From the NCBI GenBank assembly GCA_049975245.1, contig JBNGDB010000007.1, positions 1 through 64,000 on the forward strand: 64,000 nt of DNA. Direction: 5' to 3'. A program made the translations under genes and the position numbers. Positions 56,274 to 64,000 of this stretch are shown here, piece by piece. This stretch comes from UBA117 sp049975245. GTDB taxonomy: Archaea > Methanobacteriota > Methanobacteria > Methanobacteriales > Methanobacteriaceae. A model generated the notes under the pieces. That model was not told the origin of the DNA and did not search any database. It worked only from the letters and a program-made list of their open reading frames with translations. The number at the start of each line of letters is the position of its first letter. The stretch's first letter is position 1.

Positions 56274-58703
56274 ATGAATGTTAAAGAATTTTTTTCCAAA
56301 TACCGGTCATTAATAATTATTATTCTATTATTTTCAATGATGTTTTACTTAAGGGCAGAATCTGTTAATTTATCCAGCGTTCCTCAAGATATGAAAAGTT
56401 TTTATCAAGATGAAAATGGATTACCTTATTTTAGTGAAATGGATTCCTATTACAACTATAGATTAACTCAAAATTTCCTTGATAATGGCCATTTAGGGGA
56501 TACTATATTAGACGGAGCGCCATGGGATCTGCATTCATATTATCCGCCTGGTAGAGCTGCTGATTATCCGCCTTTAATAGTATATGTAACTTCTTTAGTT
56601 TATCAAATAGTGAACCTTTTTACAACCGTGCCCTTAACCACAGTATGTTATTGGATGGCAGCTTTTGTAGCATCTTTATGTGTTATCCCTGCTTATTTAT
56701 TTATTAAAAAAATAACAAATGATTTTGGAGGAATTACTGCAGCCATACTGGTGGGCACTGCCCCCACCTATTTCTCCCATACATTTGCCGGTTTTTTTGA
56801 TACAGACATGTTTAACATGTTGCTGCCTCTATTAGTGGTTTGGTTCTTTATAGAAAGTATTAGAGCCAAAAACATGAAAATGAAAGGTATTTATGCTATT
56901 TTATCAGCCATATCCATGCTTATATTTTCAATGGCCTGGGTAGGATGGTGGTATTTATTCTATCTTATAATAGCCACAGTAGTTATTTATTTAATAGTTC
57001 TTAAATTCTTCTTTAATGACAAAAAAGAAATATATAGTGAGAAAGAGGATGAGATTAGAAAAGAAGAATCTAGTATTAAAAAACTGTTCTATGATCATCC
57101 CGAAATTATGTCGCTGGTCATATTTGTAGTTTTGAGCTCTATTCTAATAGGTGCTTTTTTTGGATTTTCCAAATTTGCTGCAGCACTTTTTGAACCATTT
57201 GGATTTGCACAAATACAATCTGTAGTACAAAATACTGCTTATCCCAATGTTTATGTATCAGTTTCAGAACTTCAAATTCCAAGTTTGACTGAAGTGGTAT
57301 ATGGTGTTGGAGGAATTTTACCGTTTGTACTAGGTATTTTAAGTATAGTGCTACTATTTAGAAAGATTAGAGGTAACGATCCAGGCGAAGTAGAAGAAAT
57401 AAAATCTGATACTAAAAATAAATCTAAAAAAGGTAAAAAGAAAAATAAGAATAATAATGTCAAAAAAGATGAAAAAGTTAAATCAACCGAATCCTGGTTA
57501 AATGATGAAAGAAAGAATTATCTATTATATTTAGTTCTTTTCACTTTATGGCTCATAATAACTGCTTATGCAGTTACTAAAGGAGTTAGATTCATCGCAG
57601 CATTTTCTTTGCCTATAGCTCTCGGTGCGGGTATTTTTATTGGCATAGGAGTACTTTATTTAAGAAAATATATCAAAAATCCACGTTATTGTGCGATTGT
57701 TGCTTTGTTGATTATTGCGGTGGTATCTTACCAATCAGTTGCTGGTGCTTATACAATATCATCATCAGTAGTCCCCGGTACTGATGATTCCATGGTCAAC
57801 TCTTTAAAATGGATAAACCAGAATACTTCTAATAATACAGTGATAACCTCTTGGTGGGATTTTGGTCATCTATTTGCTGCTGAAGCTGATAGACCAGTAA
57901 CCTTTGACGGTGGATCTCAAAATACTCCAAGAGCCTACTGGGTTGGGAAAGCCCTTGTAACGAATAATGAAAGTTTATCGGTTGGAATTTTACGAATGTT
58001 AACTTCAAGTGGTGATATGGCCTATTTAACACTGGATAACTACACTAAAAATACCGAAACCAGTGTAGAGATATTAGATACTATTTTAGGAGTGGATAAA
58101 ACTACTGCACAATCTATATTAACTACTCAGTACAATTTAAGCTCAGATCAAGCAAGTAACGTTCTTCAATATAGTCATCCAGATAATCCTGCTCCATTTT
58201 TATTCATAACCAGTGGTGATATGGTAGGTAAAGCTGGCTGGTGGTCCTACTTTGGAAGTTGGGACTTTGATAGTAATCAGGGGACTCAATATTCCTATTA
58301 TCCTGCTGTTGCTAGTGCACCCGAACAAGTGGTAAACAACACAACTGTTATTCAAACTGTTAATATTGTTACAGAAGAAGCTGTAGTGGGTGTAATAGGA
58401 CAGATTAACGGAACAAATATCACTGCGGTAATAGCTGCAAAACAAGGTGAAGATCAACAGGCTATAGAACCTCATAAACTCATAATTATAGAAGATGGTG
58501 TAGTTACCAAAGATGAACTAGTTTCAGCAGATAGTCCTTTAAGTATCCTTCTTATTAAAGAAAATGACACTTATACTGCTGTAATAATGAATAAAGAACT
58601 AGAAGAGTCAATGTTTACTAAATTGTACTTCATGAAAGGTAATGATTTGAACTTGTTTAAATTAGCTAAAGAAGAAGGAGAAGTATTTGTTTGGACTATA
58701 TGA
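56274..58703 (+). CDS. aglB: oligosaccharyltransferase (STT3/AglB)
   Basis: Transfers lipid-linked glycans to Asn of surface proteins. 809 residues: about 12 membrane segments, an early catalytic EMDSYYNYRL region, then the catalytic WWDFG motif at residues 527-531 in the outer domain. A Lys/Asn-rich cytoplasmic loop lies near residues 378-400. The C-terminal outer domain is of the mixed beta type. GAGGGTATATT precedes the ATG, and a TATA box lies upstream. Confidence 0.95.
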   Translation: MNVKEFFSKYRSLIIIILLFSMMFYLRAESVNLSSVPQDMKSFYQDENGLPYFSEMDSYYNYRLTQNFLDNGHLGDTILDGAPWDLHSYYPPGRAADYPPLIVYVTSLVYQIVNLFTTVPLTTVCYWMAAFVASLCVIPAYLFIKKITNDFGGITAAILVGTAPTYFSHTFAGFFDTDMFNMLLPLLVVWFFIESIRAKNMKMKGIYAILSAISMLIFSMAWVGWWYLFYLIIATVVIYLIVLKFFFNDKKEIYSEKEDEIRKEESSIKKLFYDHPEIMSLVIFVVLSSILIGAFFGFSKFAAALFEPFGFAQIQSVVQNTAYPNVYVSVSELQIPSLTEVVYGVGGILPFVLGILSIVLLFRKIRGNDPGEVEEIKSDTKNKSKKGKKKNKNNNVKKDEKVKSTESWLNDERKNYLLYLVLFTLWLIITAYAVTKGVRFIAAFSLPIALGAGIFIGIGVLYLRKYIKNPRYCAIVALLIIAVVSYQSVAGAYTISSSVVPGTDDSMVNSLKWINQNTSNNTVITSWWDFGHLFAAEADRPVTFDGGSQNTPRAYWVGKALVTNNESLSVGILRMLTSSGDMAYLTLDNYTKNTETSVEILDTILGVDKTTAQSILTTQYNLSSDQASNVLQYSHPDNPAPFLFITSGDMVGKAGWWSYFGSWDFDSNQGTQYSYYPAVASAPEQVVNNTTVIQTVNIVTEEAVVGVIGQINGTNITAVIAAKQGEDQQAIEPHKLIIIEDGVVTKDELVSADSPLSILLIKENDTYTAVIMNKELEESMFTKLYFMKGNDLNLFKLAKEEGEVFVWTI

Positions 58704-58846
58704 TCTGAATTAAGCTTTCCTATCTTCTATTTTTATAAATTAATATAGTATAAATAAAAATGATTTAAAAATTAAAATTATTAGCCTTTAATTTGACAAT
58801 CAAAAGTTTAATTATTAAAAACAATTAAATTCATTCTTCATATTAT

Positions 58847-59218
58847 TCAATTGGATATTTTTGCGTTGAATATGTCTGTAGCACTTATCATTCCCACTAT
58901 TTGATCATTTTCTTCCACTAAAAGTCTCCAAACAACGTTTTTAACCATAGTAGAAGCTGCTTCTTTTAGTGTTGCCTCTGGAGATATGGTTACTAATTCC
59001 CTTTCCATGACATCCCAAACTTTAATTTCGCTTAAATCGTCTCCTTCAGCTATAGCTTCTAGCACGTCCCACGTAGTAACAATACCTATATTTTCCTCTC
59101 CCTTTGTAACGATAAAGCTTCCCTTTTCCGTTTCTACCCCGTTTTTGAGAACATCTTCCAAGCTGGCATCTTCAGTTATTGTATCCATTTTACTAATCAT
59201 GATATTTTTCACTCTCAT
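58847..59218 (-). CDS. CBS-pair protein
   Basis: About 123 residues made of two CBS motifs (VKNIMISKMDTITEDASLEDVL and VWDVMERELVTISPEATLKEA), which usually bind adenine nucleotides. No other domain. ATG 59218 is preferred over 59233 as it gives the usual MRVKNIM start. Target unknown. Confidence 0.85.
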   Translation of the reverse strand: MRVKNIMISKMDTITEDASLEDVLKNGVETEKGSFIVTKGEENIGIVTTWDVLEAIAEGDDLSEIKVWDVMERELVTISPEATLKEAASTMVKNVVWRLLVEENDQIVGMISATDIFNAKISN

Positions 59219-59391
59219 AAAAATCGCCCACAATAATTATGATAGTTATTTAATATAAAATTTCATGAAAAAGAATAAATAAAAGAAGTATGGGGAAAAA
59301 TGTTAATAGTGATTATACCATAATAAAAAGTATCTATATATGTGATTAAGAACTTTTTTTAACAAGTTTTAACTATTTTTATGTGAGTTTC

Positions 59392-60486
59392 ATGGACATC
59401 GACGATAAAATACAGAAAATTGAAGAAGAAATCAGGAAAACGCCATATAACAAGGCTACATCCCATCACATAGGTAAACTTAAGGCAAAATTATCTAAAC
59501 TTAAAGAAGAATCTTTGCAGAGAAAAAGTGGAGGGACTAAAGGAAAAGGTTTCCACGTTAAAAAAAGTGGAGATTCTACCGTAGTTTTAGTTGGCTTTCC
59601 TTCTGTTGGAAAATCTACACTACTTAATGATATTACTAACGCAGAATCTAAAGTGGGAGCATATGAATTTACTACTTTAGATATAATTCCAGGAGTTATG
59701 GATTATAAAGGTGCTAAAATCCAAATTTTTGACATTCCTGGAATAATCACCGGAGCCTCAACAGGTAAAGGACGGGGAAGAGAAATATTATCTGTAGCAC
59801 GCAATGCAGATCTAGTGGTAATAGTTTTGGACGTCTTTAACCCGGAACATGTTGATATTATAAAAAGAGAACTTCGCAGTGTAGGTATAAGGCCTAACGA
59901 AGAAAAACCAGATGTAACAATTAAAAGAAACAAGTTAGGAGGAGTAAATCTTTCTAAAACTACTGAATTAACCCAGATTGACGAGGGAATAATTCGTTCA
60001 ATTCTTAATGAATACGGAATACATAATGCAGACGTCCTAATACGAGATGATGTTAATATTGACCAATTCATTGACGTGTTGGAAAGTAACCGCTGTTATA
60101 TACCAGCAATAGTCGTATTAAATAAAATTGACTTGGTTGATGATGTTTATTTAAATAAATTAATACAGAAATTTCCAGATTCTATTCCAATATCTGCTGA
60201 TAGAAAGTTAAATATTGAAAAACTTAAAAAAGAAATTTTTAAGAAATTAAAACTGATTAGAATATATTTAAAACCCCAAGGTAAAAAAACAGATTACGAT
60301 GAACCACTTATCATAAGAAGAGGATCAACAGTTAAAGATGTTTGTACTAAATTGCATCGTGATTTTGTAAAAAATTTTAGGCATGGTAAAATATGGGGAT
60401 CATCTGTTAAATTTGATGGTCAAAAAGTTGGGTTTGAACATGTACTGGAAGATGAAGATGTTTTGAGAATCATTGTTAAAAAGTAA
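59392..60486 (+). CDS. drg: DRG-family GTPase
   Basis: Archaeal DRG/Rbg translation-associated GTPase. G1 GFPSVGKST, G2/G3 TTLDIIPGVM and DIPGIITGAS, G4 NKID and a C-terminal TGS domain (RRGSTVKDVCTKLHRDF). About 364 residues. GTGAG lies five bases before the ATG at 59392; the GTG at 59383 is part of that site. Confidence 0.95.
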   Translation: MDIDDKIQKIEEEIRKTPYNKATSHHIGKLKAKLSKLKEESLQRKSGGTKGKGFHVKKSGDSTVVLVGFPSVGKSTLLNDITNAESKVGAYEFTTLDIIPGVMDYKGAKIQIFDIPGIITGASTGKGRGREILSVARNADLVVIVLDVFNPEHVDIIKRELRSVGIRPNEEKPDVTIKRNKLGGVNLSKTTELTQIDEGIIRSILNEYGIHNADVLIRDDVNIDQFIDVLESNRCYIPAIVVLNKIDLVDDVYLNKLIQKFPDSIPISADRKLNIEKLKKEIFKKLKLIRIYLKPQGKKTDYDEPLIIRRGSTVKDVCTKLHRDFVKNFRHGKIWGSSVKFDGQKVGFEHVLEDEDVLRIIVKK

Positions 60487-60618
60487 TCTTAAGTTAAGAA
60501 GGGCATAATATAATAATTAAATCAATGTTTTAAAATTTATCCTAAAATAAATATTCTAAATGTATTTTAACATTAAATTCATTAAAATCAAACTAAAATT
60601 ATAATTAGTGGTGTAAAA

Positions 60619-61395
60619 ATGGAACTAGACGATATAATTATATCTAAAGCAATAGTTGAAGAATTTATGAAAGAATTCATGGATTACATGGAGGTAGATG
60701 TTGCAATTGGTGGTGGAGGACCATCAGGCCTTGCAGCAGGATATTATCTAGCTAAATCCGGACTTAAAGTAGCACTCTTTGAAAGAAAACTTAGTATAGG
60801 TGGTGGAATGTGGGGAGGGGGCATGATGTTTAATAAAATAGTTGTCCAGGAAGAAAGCCGCCGGATTCTTGACGAATTTGGAATTAATGCTCAGCATTAT
60901 AAAGATAACTATTATGTTGCTGATTCTATTGAAACTGTTTCAACCTTATGTTCCAAAGCCACACAAGCGGGTCTTAAAATATTCAATCTCATGAGTATTG
61001 AAGATGTAATGATCCGGGAAGAAAAGATTGAAGGACTGGTATTAAACTGGAGTGCGGTGGAAATGGGAGGATTACACGTTGATCCTTTAACTATAAGATC
61101 TAAGGCTGTGATAGATGCTACAGGCCATGCTTGCGAAATAGTTAACGTGGCCCAAAACAAGATAGGAGCAAAACTTAATACTGAAAACGGTAAAATAATG
61201 GGTGAAAAATCAATGTGGGCAGAAATAGGTGAAAAATCTATTATGGAAAACACAAAAGAAGTTTATCACAATCTTTATGTTACGGGAATGGCTGCTAATG
61301 CAGTTTATGGATCTCCAAGAATGGGGCCTATTTTCGGAGGAATGCTGTTATCTGGTGAAAAAGTAGCAAATATTTTGACCGAAAAATTAAAATAA
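60619..61395 (+). CDS. thi4: sulfide-dependent thiazole synthase Thi4
   Basis: Makes the thiazole of thiamine from NAD, glycine and sulfide. 258 residues: NAD/FAD-type GGGGPSGLAAGYYLAKSG and GGGMWGGGM. The position of the sulfur-donating Cys of yeast Thi4 is His153 (GLHVDP), as in methanogen enzymes that use free sulfide and are catalytic. GTGGTGT precedes the ATG. Confidence 0.94.
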   Translation: MELDDIIISKAIVEEFMKEFMDYMEVDVAIGGGGPSGLAAGYYLAKSGLKVALFERKLSIGGGMWGGGMMFNKIVVQEESRRILDEFGINAQHYKDNYYVADSIETVSTLCSKATQAGLKIFNLMSIEDVMIREEKIEGLVLNWSAVEMGGLHVDPLTIRSKAVIDATGHACEIVNVAQNKIGAKLNTENGKIMGEKSMWAEIGEKSIMENTKEVYHNLYVTGMAANAVYGSPRMGPIFGGMLLSGEKVANILTEKLK

Positions 61396-61439
61396 TAAAT
61401 TTAAACTAAAACTAATAAATTTAAGGAATTTTTATAATA

Positions 61440-62006
61440 ATGGCGAAAATTATCTTTATTACCGGAACTCCTGGAGTAGGTAAAAGTACTATCTCATCAA
61501 TGCTTGCTAAAAGATTAAATGGACATTTAATCTCCATAAACCAAATTGTTAATGAAAAAACAATTTATACTAGTTATGATAGTGATAAAGAATATAAAAT
61601 CGTTGATTTAGATTCTTTATGCAATGAAATGAATTATATTATTAACCAAAGCAAAGAGGATATTGTAATAGTTGATGGTCACCTCTCTCATTATATGAGT
61701 AATCCAGATATAGTTATTGTACTTCGAACCAATCCAGAGATATTAAGCCAACGCTTAGAGCAAAGAGGTTATAGTGAAAAAAAGATTCGTGAAAATATCG
61801 AATCAGAGGCAATAGACCTTATTACATATGAAGCAGTTGAAATACATGGTGATAAAGTAAATGAAATAGATAACACTAAAATTTCACCGGAAACTGTAGT
61901 AAAAATGATTTTAGACGTAATCGAAGGTAATAAAAAATTTATTCCGGGAAAAATAGATTTTTCGGAGTTTTTTATAAACGAAATTAATATAAAAAGATCG
62001 ATATAA
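61440..62006 (+). CDS. fap7: Fap7/AK6-like nucleotide kinase
   Basis: Adenylate kinase-like ATPase of the Fap7/AK6 family, which acts in small ribosomal subunit maturation. 188 residues. P-loop GTPGVGKST, LISINQIVNE and VIVDGHLSHYM are typical. AAGGAA precedes the ATG. It stands 191 bases upstream of an operon of RNase P and ribosomal genes, consistent with a ribosome-related role. Confidence 0.88.
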   Translation: MAKIIFITGTPGVGKSTISSMLAKRLNGHLISINQIVNEKTIYTSYDSDKEYKIVDLDSLCNEMNYIINQSKEDIVIVDGHLSHYMSNPDIVIVLRTNPEILSQRLEQRGYSEKKIRENIESEAIDLITYEAVEIHGDKVNEIDNTKISPETVVKMILDVIEGNKKFIPGKIDFSEFFINEINIKRSI

Positions 62007-62028
62007 ATTGAAGATGGGAATATAGAAA

Positions 62029-62055
62029 AGCTTTTTAAATAGGTATGTACATACC
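62029..62055 (+). promoter_or_regulatory. rnp4 operon promoter with 14-bp palindromic operator
   Basis: A TTTTTAAATA TATA element (62032-62041) is followed directly by the perfect palindrome GGTATGTACATACC (62042-62055). The palindrome lies between the TATA and the predicted start of transcription, where a bound repressor would block RNA polymerase. It contains TGTACA. Confidence 0.5.
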
Positions 62056-62085
62056 AGTTATAATATTCTTCTTGAAGTATATTTA

Positions 62086-62189
62086 ATAGGAGTTTTTATA
62101 TTATCTGATTAATAATTTTACTCCTATAATTAAAAAAAATAATTGGCAGCATATTTTATGTATTCTCGTCTCCAGAGTTTCGAAACGAG
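62086..62189 (+). promoter_or_regulatory. structured 5' leader of rnp4
   Basis: Two hairpins are possible. The first pairs ATAGGAGT (62086-62093) with ACTCCTAT (62120-62127), with an inner TATTA/TAATA. The second pairs CTCGTCTC (62165-62172) with GAAACGAG (62182-62189), seven of eight pairs, and covers part of the ACGAGG ribosome binding site of rnp4. It could regulate translation. Confidence 0.4.
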
Positions 62190-62197
62190 GTTAAACT

Positions 62198-62569
62198 TTG
62201 AGAAGAGGAAGAAGACCAAAATGGATGCTAAAAATAGCTGAAGAAAGAATTAATATTCTATTTAGGTTAGCAGATGCAGAATTTAATGAACATCCTGAAA
62301 GGTCAAATCGTTATGTGAAACTAGCAAGAAATATTGCCACTAAATATAATATTAAAATGCCCCGTATTTGGAAGCGTAGATTCTGTAAAAACTGTTATTT
62401 ATTCCTTAAACCTGGGTATAATTGCAGAGTTAGATTATCTAAATCATGTGTTGTTATTACTTGCCTTGAATGTGGGGAAGTGATGAGAATTCCCTACATA
62501 AGTGAAAAGAAGAAAAAAAGGAGAGAAAAAATTGAGTCATACACAATCAAAAAAAGAGTTAATGAATAG
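62198..62569 (+). CDS. rnp4: ribonuclease P protein component 4
   Basis: Archaeal Rpp21 homologue that helps RNase P trim tRNA 5' ends. 123 residues. Helical N-terminus (KIAEERINILFRLADAEF) and a four-cysteine zinc site (CKNCYLFLKPGYNC ... CLECGE). The start is TTG with GAGG upstream. It overlaps the next gene by 38 bases. Confidence 0.94.
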   Translation: MRRGRRPKWMLKIAEERINILFRLADAEFNEHPERSNRYVKLARNIATKYNIKMPRIWKRRFCKNCYLFLKPGYNCRVRLSKSCVVITCLECGEVMRIPYISEKKKKRREKIESYTIKKRVNE

Positions 62570-62795
62570 AGCTCTTTCTGCAATGACTATCAATATAGGA
62601 AAGTCAGGAATAAATGAGAATGTTATAGAAGAGATAAAAAGGCAGCTTAAATCTAAAGAAATTATTAAATTAAGATTTTCAAAAAATATATCATCCCAGA
62701 AAGAAAGTTATATTAGCCAGATTATTGAAAAATCAAATTCTAAACTTATTGATTTAAGAGGAAATGTTGCTGTAATATTTAAAAAGAAGAGGTAA
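62532..62795 (+). CDS. YhbY/CRM-domain RNA-binding protein
   Basis: 87-residue CRM/YhbY domain protein that probably binds rRNA or tRNA. INIGKSGINENVIEEIKRQL and DLRGNVAVIFKKKR are typical. The frame opens at 62502, but the TTG at 62532 with AAGGAG upstream is the likely start. It lies between rnp4 and rps19e. Confidence 0.88.
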   Translation: MSHTQSKKELMNRALSAMTINIGKSGINENVIEEIKRQLKSKEIIKLRFSKNISSQKESYISQIIEKSNSKLIDLRGNVAVIFKKKR

Positions 62796-62809
62796 TTAGG
62801 AGGATAAAT

Positions 62810-63247
62810 ATGACTACAGTTTACGATGTACCTGCAGATTTACTTATAAATCAGGTTTCAAAAGAATTAAAAGAACAAAAAGAGATAGAAGCCCCGGAAT
62901 GGGCGAATTTTGTTAAAACAGGAACCCACAAAGAAAGAAGACCCGAAAATTCCGACTGGTGGTATGTAAGATGTGCTTCTATTTTAAGAAGAGTATACAT
63001 TGATGGACCTATCGGTATAAACAGTCTCAGAACTTATTATGGTGGGAAAAAAGATCGTGGTTCTCAACCAGAAAAGTTCAGAAAAGGAAGCGGTTCAATT
63101 ATCAGGGTAAGTCTTCATCAGCTTGAAAATGCGGGACTTGTTGAAAAAGTCGAATCCGGGAGGATTGTAACTTCCAAAGGAAAATCCTTTTTGGATAAAG
63201 CATCAAATAGTGTTAAAAAAGAAGTTGCCCAATTAGCGAATTATTAA
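62810..63247 (+). CDS. rps19e: 30S ribosomal protein S19e
   Basis: Small subunit protein required for maturation of the head. 145 residues: VYDVPADLLINQVSKEL start, WANFVKTGTHKERRP, WWYVRCASILRRVY and the C-terminal winged helix. TAGGAGGATAAAT precedes the ATG. Confidence 0.97.
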   Translation: MTTVYDVPADLLINQVSKELKEQKEIEAPEWANFVKTGTHKERRPENSDWWYVRCASILRRVYIDGPIGINSLRTYYGGKKDRGSQPEKFRKGSGSIIRVSLHQLENAGLVEKVESGRIVTSKGKSFLDKASNSVKKEVAQLANY

Positions 63248-63296
63248 ATTCCAATTTTTGAATTTCTTTTGAATATATTAACGTGGAGGTTGAATA

Positions 63297-63620
63297 TTGA
63301 GCGACATCGAAGATATACGCCGAAAAAGAATGCAAGAATTACAGCAAAAGGCTGCTGAATCTGAAGCACAAGAACAAGCACGACAAGAACTTGAAATGCA
63401 GAAAAAGCAAATTTTAATGCAAATATTGACACCTGAAGCTCGTGGAAGACTGGCAAATCTTCGACTGACTAAACCAGAGTTCGTAGAACAAGTTGAACTC
63501 CAAATTATCCAGTTAGCACAAATGGGGCGAATTCAGTCTAAAATCAATGACGAACAACTAAAAGAGCTTCTTAAAAAACTTTCCGGTAAGAAAAGAGAAA
63601 TTAATATAACCAGAAGATAA
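63297..63620 (+). CDS. PDCD5-family DNA-binding protein
   Basis: 107 residues, the archaeal homologue of PDCD5. IEDIRRKRMQELQQK start, then three-helix core LTPEARGRLANLRLTKPEFVEQVE, and basic C-terminus. The start is TTG with GGAGGT six bases upstream. Usually encoded with rps19e, as here. Confidence 0.95.
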   Translation: MSDIEDIRRKRMQELQQKAAESEAQEQARQELEMQKKQILMQILTPEARGRLANLRLTKPEFVEQVELQIIQLAQMGRIQSKINDEQLKELLKKLSGKKREINITRR

Positions 63621-63626
63621 TTAAAA

Positions 63627-64000
63627 ATGAAAGCTTGTGTGCTATATAGTGGTGGAAAAGATAGTTCATTGATTTCAGTTATATTAAAAAAATTAGGATA
63701 TGACTTAGAACTATTAACTGCAAACTTTGGTATTTCTGATTCATGGCGATCAGCAAAAAGATCTTCTGAATCATTAGGATTTAAGCATGAAGTTTTAAGA
63801 ATGGATCCTAAAATAATCGAAAAAGCTAAATCAATCATAATAAAAGATGGTTTTCCTAACAATGGTATAAACTATATTCATAAAAAAACTATTGAAAAAG
63901 TGGCCCAACAATATGATATTATAGCTGACGGTACAAGAAGAGACGACAGAACACCTAAACTTAATATGGATGAAATAAGGAGTTTAGAGGATAAATATGG
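63627..64000 (+). CDS. PP-loop ATPase (partial, runs off the window)
   Basis: N-terminal 124 residues of a PP-loop superfamily protein: ATP-binding SGGKDSS at residues 8-14, then HEVLRMDP and ADGTRRDDRTPKL. Relatives adenylate tRNA or cofactors. It begins six bases after the PDCD5 gene, so is probably in the rnp4 operon. Confidence 0.8.
   Translation, partial: MKACVLYSGGKDSSLISVILKKLGYDLELLTANFGISDSWRSAKRSSESLGFKHEVLRMDPKIIEKAKSIIIKDGFPNNGINYIHKKTIEKVAQQYDIIADGTRRDDRTPKLNMDEIRSLEDKY

Overview
The window is a stretch of euryarchaeal chromosome. The organism is most likely a mesophilic, Methanobacterium-like member of the Methanobacteriales. The DNA is very AT-rich. Genes have archaeal TATA boxes and GGTGA or GGAGG ribosome binding sites, and many start with TTG or GTG. 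The content is archaeal (TBP, TFE, FEN1, CDC48, Spt5, pelota, archaeal RNase P subunit, eS19, PDCD5) and methanogenic (ComA for coenzyme M, AksA and a homoaconitase for coenzyme B, HypC, an FmdE-like protein, chorismate lyase for methanopterin). The trpEGCFBAD operon with a divergent trpY, and MraY- and MurG-like enzymes expected in pseudomurein makers, point to Methanobacteriales. No prophage, insertion sequence, CRISPR array or toxin system was seen; this is mostly core chromosome.

Layout. 1-7800 (minus): translation and secretion block secE-spt5-rpl11-rpl1-rplP0-rpl12, then alaS, with ftsZ upstream. 8004-12976: a pyruvate-kinase-C-terminal-like protein, comA, and an unassigned ABC ATPase, GTPase, Fe-S protein and CofE-like protein. 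13280-14405: TFE and an HD hydrolase. 14620-18804: a redox cluster of a Cys-rich protein, a rubredoxin-ThDP enzyme fusion, a Cys-rich/glutamate-synthase-like fusion and MsrB. 18900-20984: archaeosine synthase C-terminal module, a DUF59 protein, archaeal adenylate kinase and tRNA-Ile(GAT). 21356-28509: tryptophan operon and TrpY. 28645-31384: small membrane protein, HypC, a flavin disulfide-reductase-like protein, FmdE-like protein. 31430-35309: SpoIIM-like protein, GT28 and MraY-like enzymes, pelota. 35537-43198: membrane protein, TyrA, CDC48, S-adenosyl/inosylhomocysteine hydrolase, DUF2119, membrane protease. 43425-50823: FEN1, chorismate lyase, homoaconitase, homocitrate synthase, CYTH protein, class II ribonucleotide reductase, unknown. 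51215-58703: TBP, HAD/coiled-coil protein, zinc peptide, topoisomerase I, AglB. 58847-64000: CBS protein, DRG GTPase, Thi4, Fap7, then an rnp4-yhbY-rps19e-pdcd5-PP-loop operon cut by the window end.

The best candidate for something not well described is the 14620-18804 cluster. Its standalone Cys-rich protein resembles the N-terminus of the glutamate-synthase-like protein two genes downstream, and between them lies a ThDP enzyme carrying its own rubredoxin. Other points of interest are a 12-codon Trp-containing ORF overlapping the trpE start, an nrdJ frame with no normal start where homology says it should begin, and an operator-like palindrome plus a structured leader ahead of rnp4.

All calls come from reading the sequence and knowledge of the families; no search or alignment was run.
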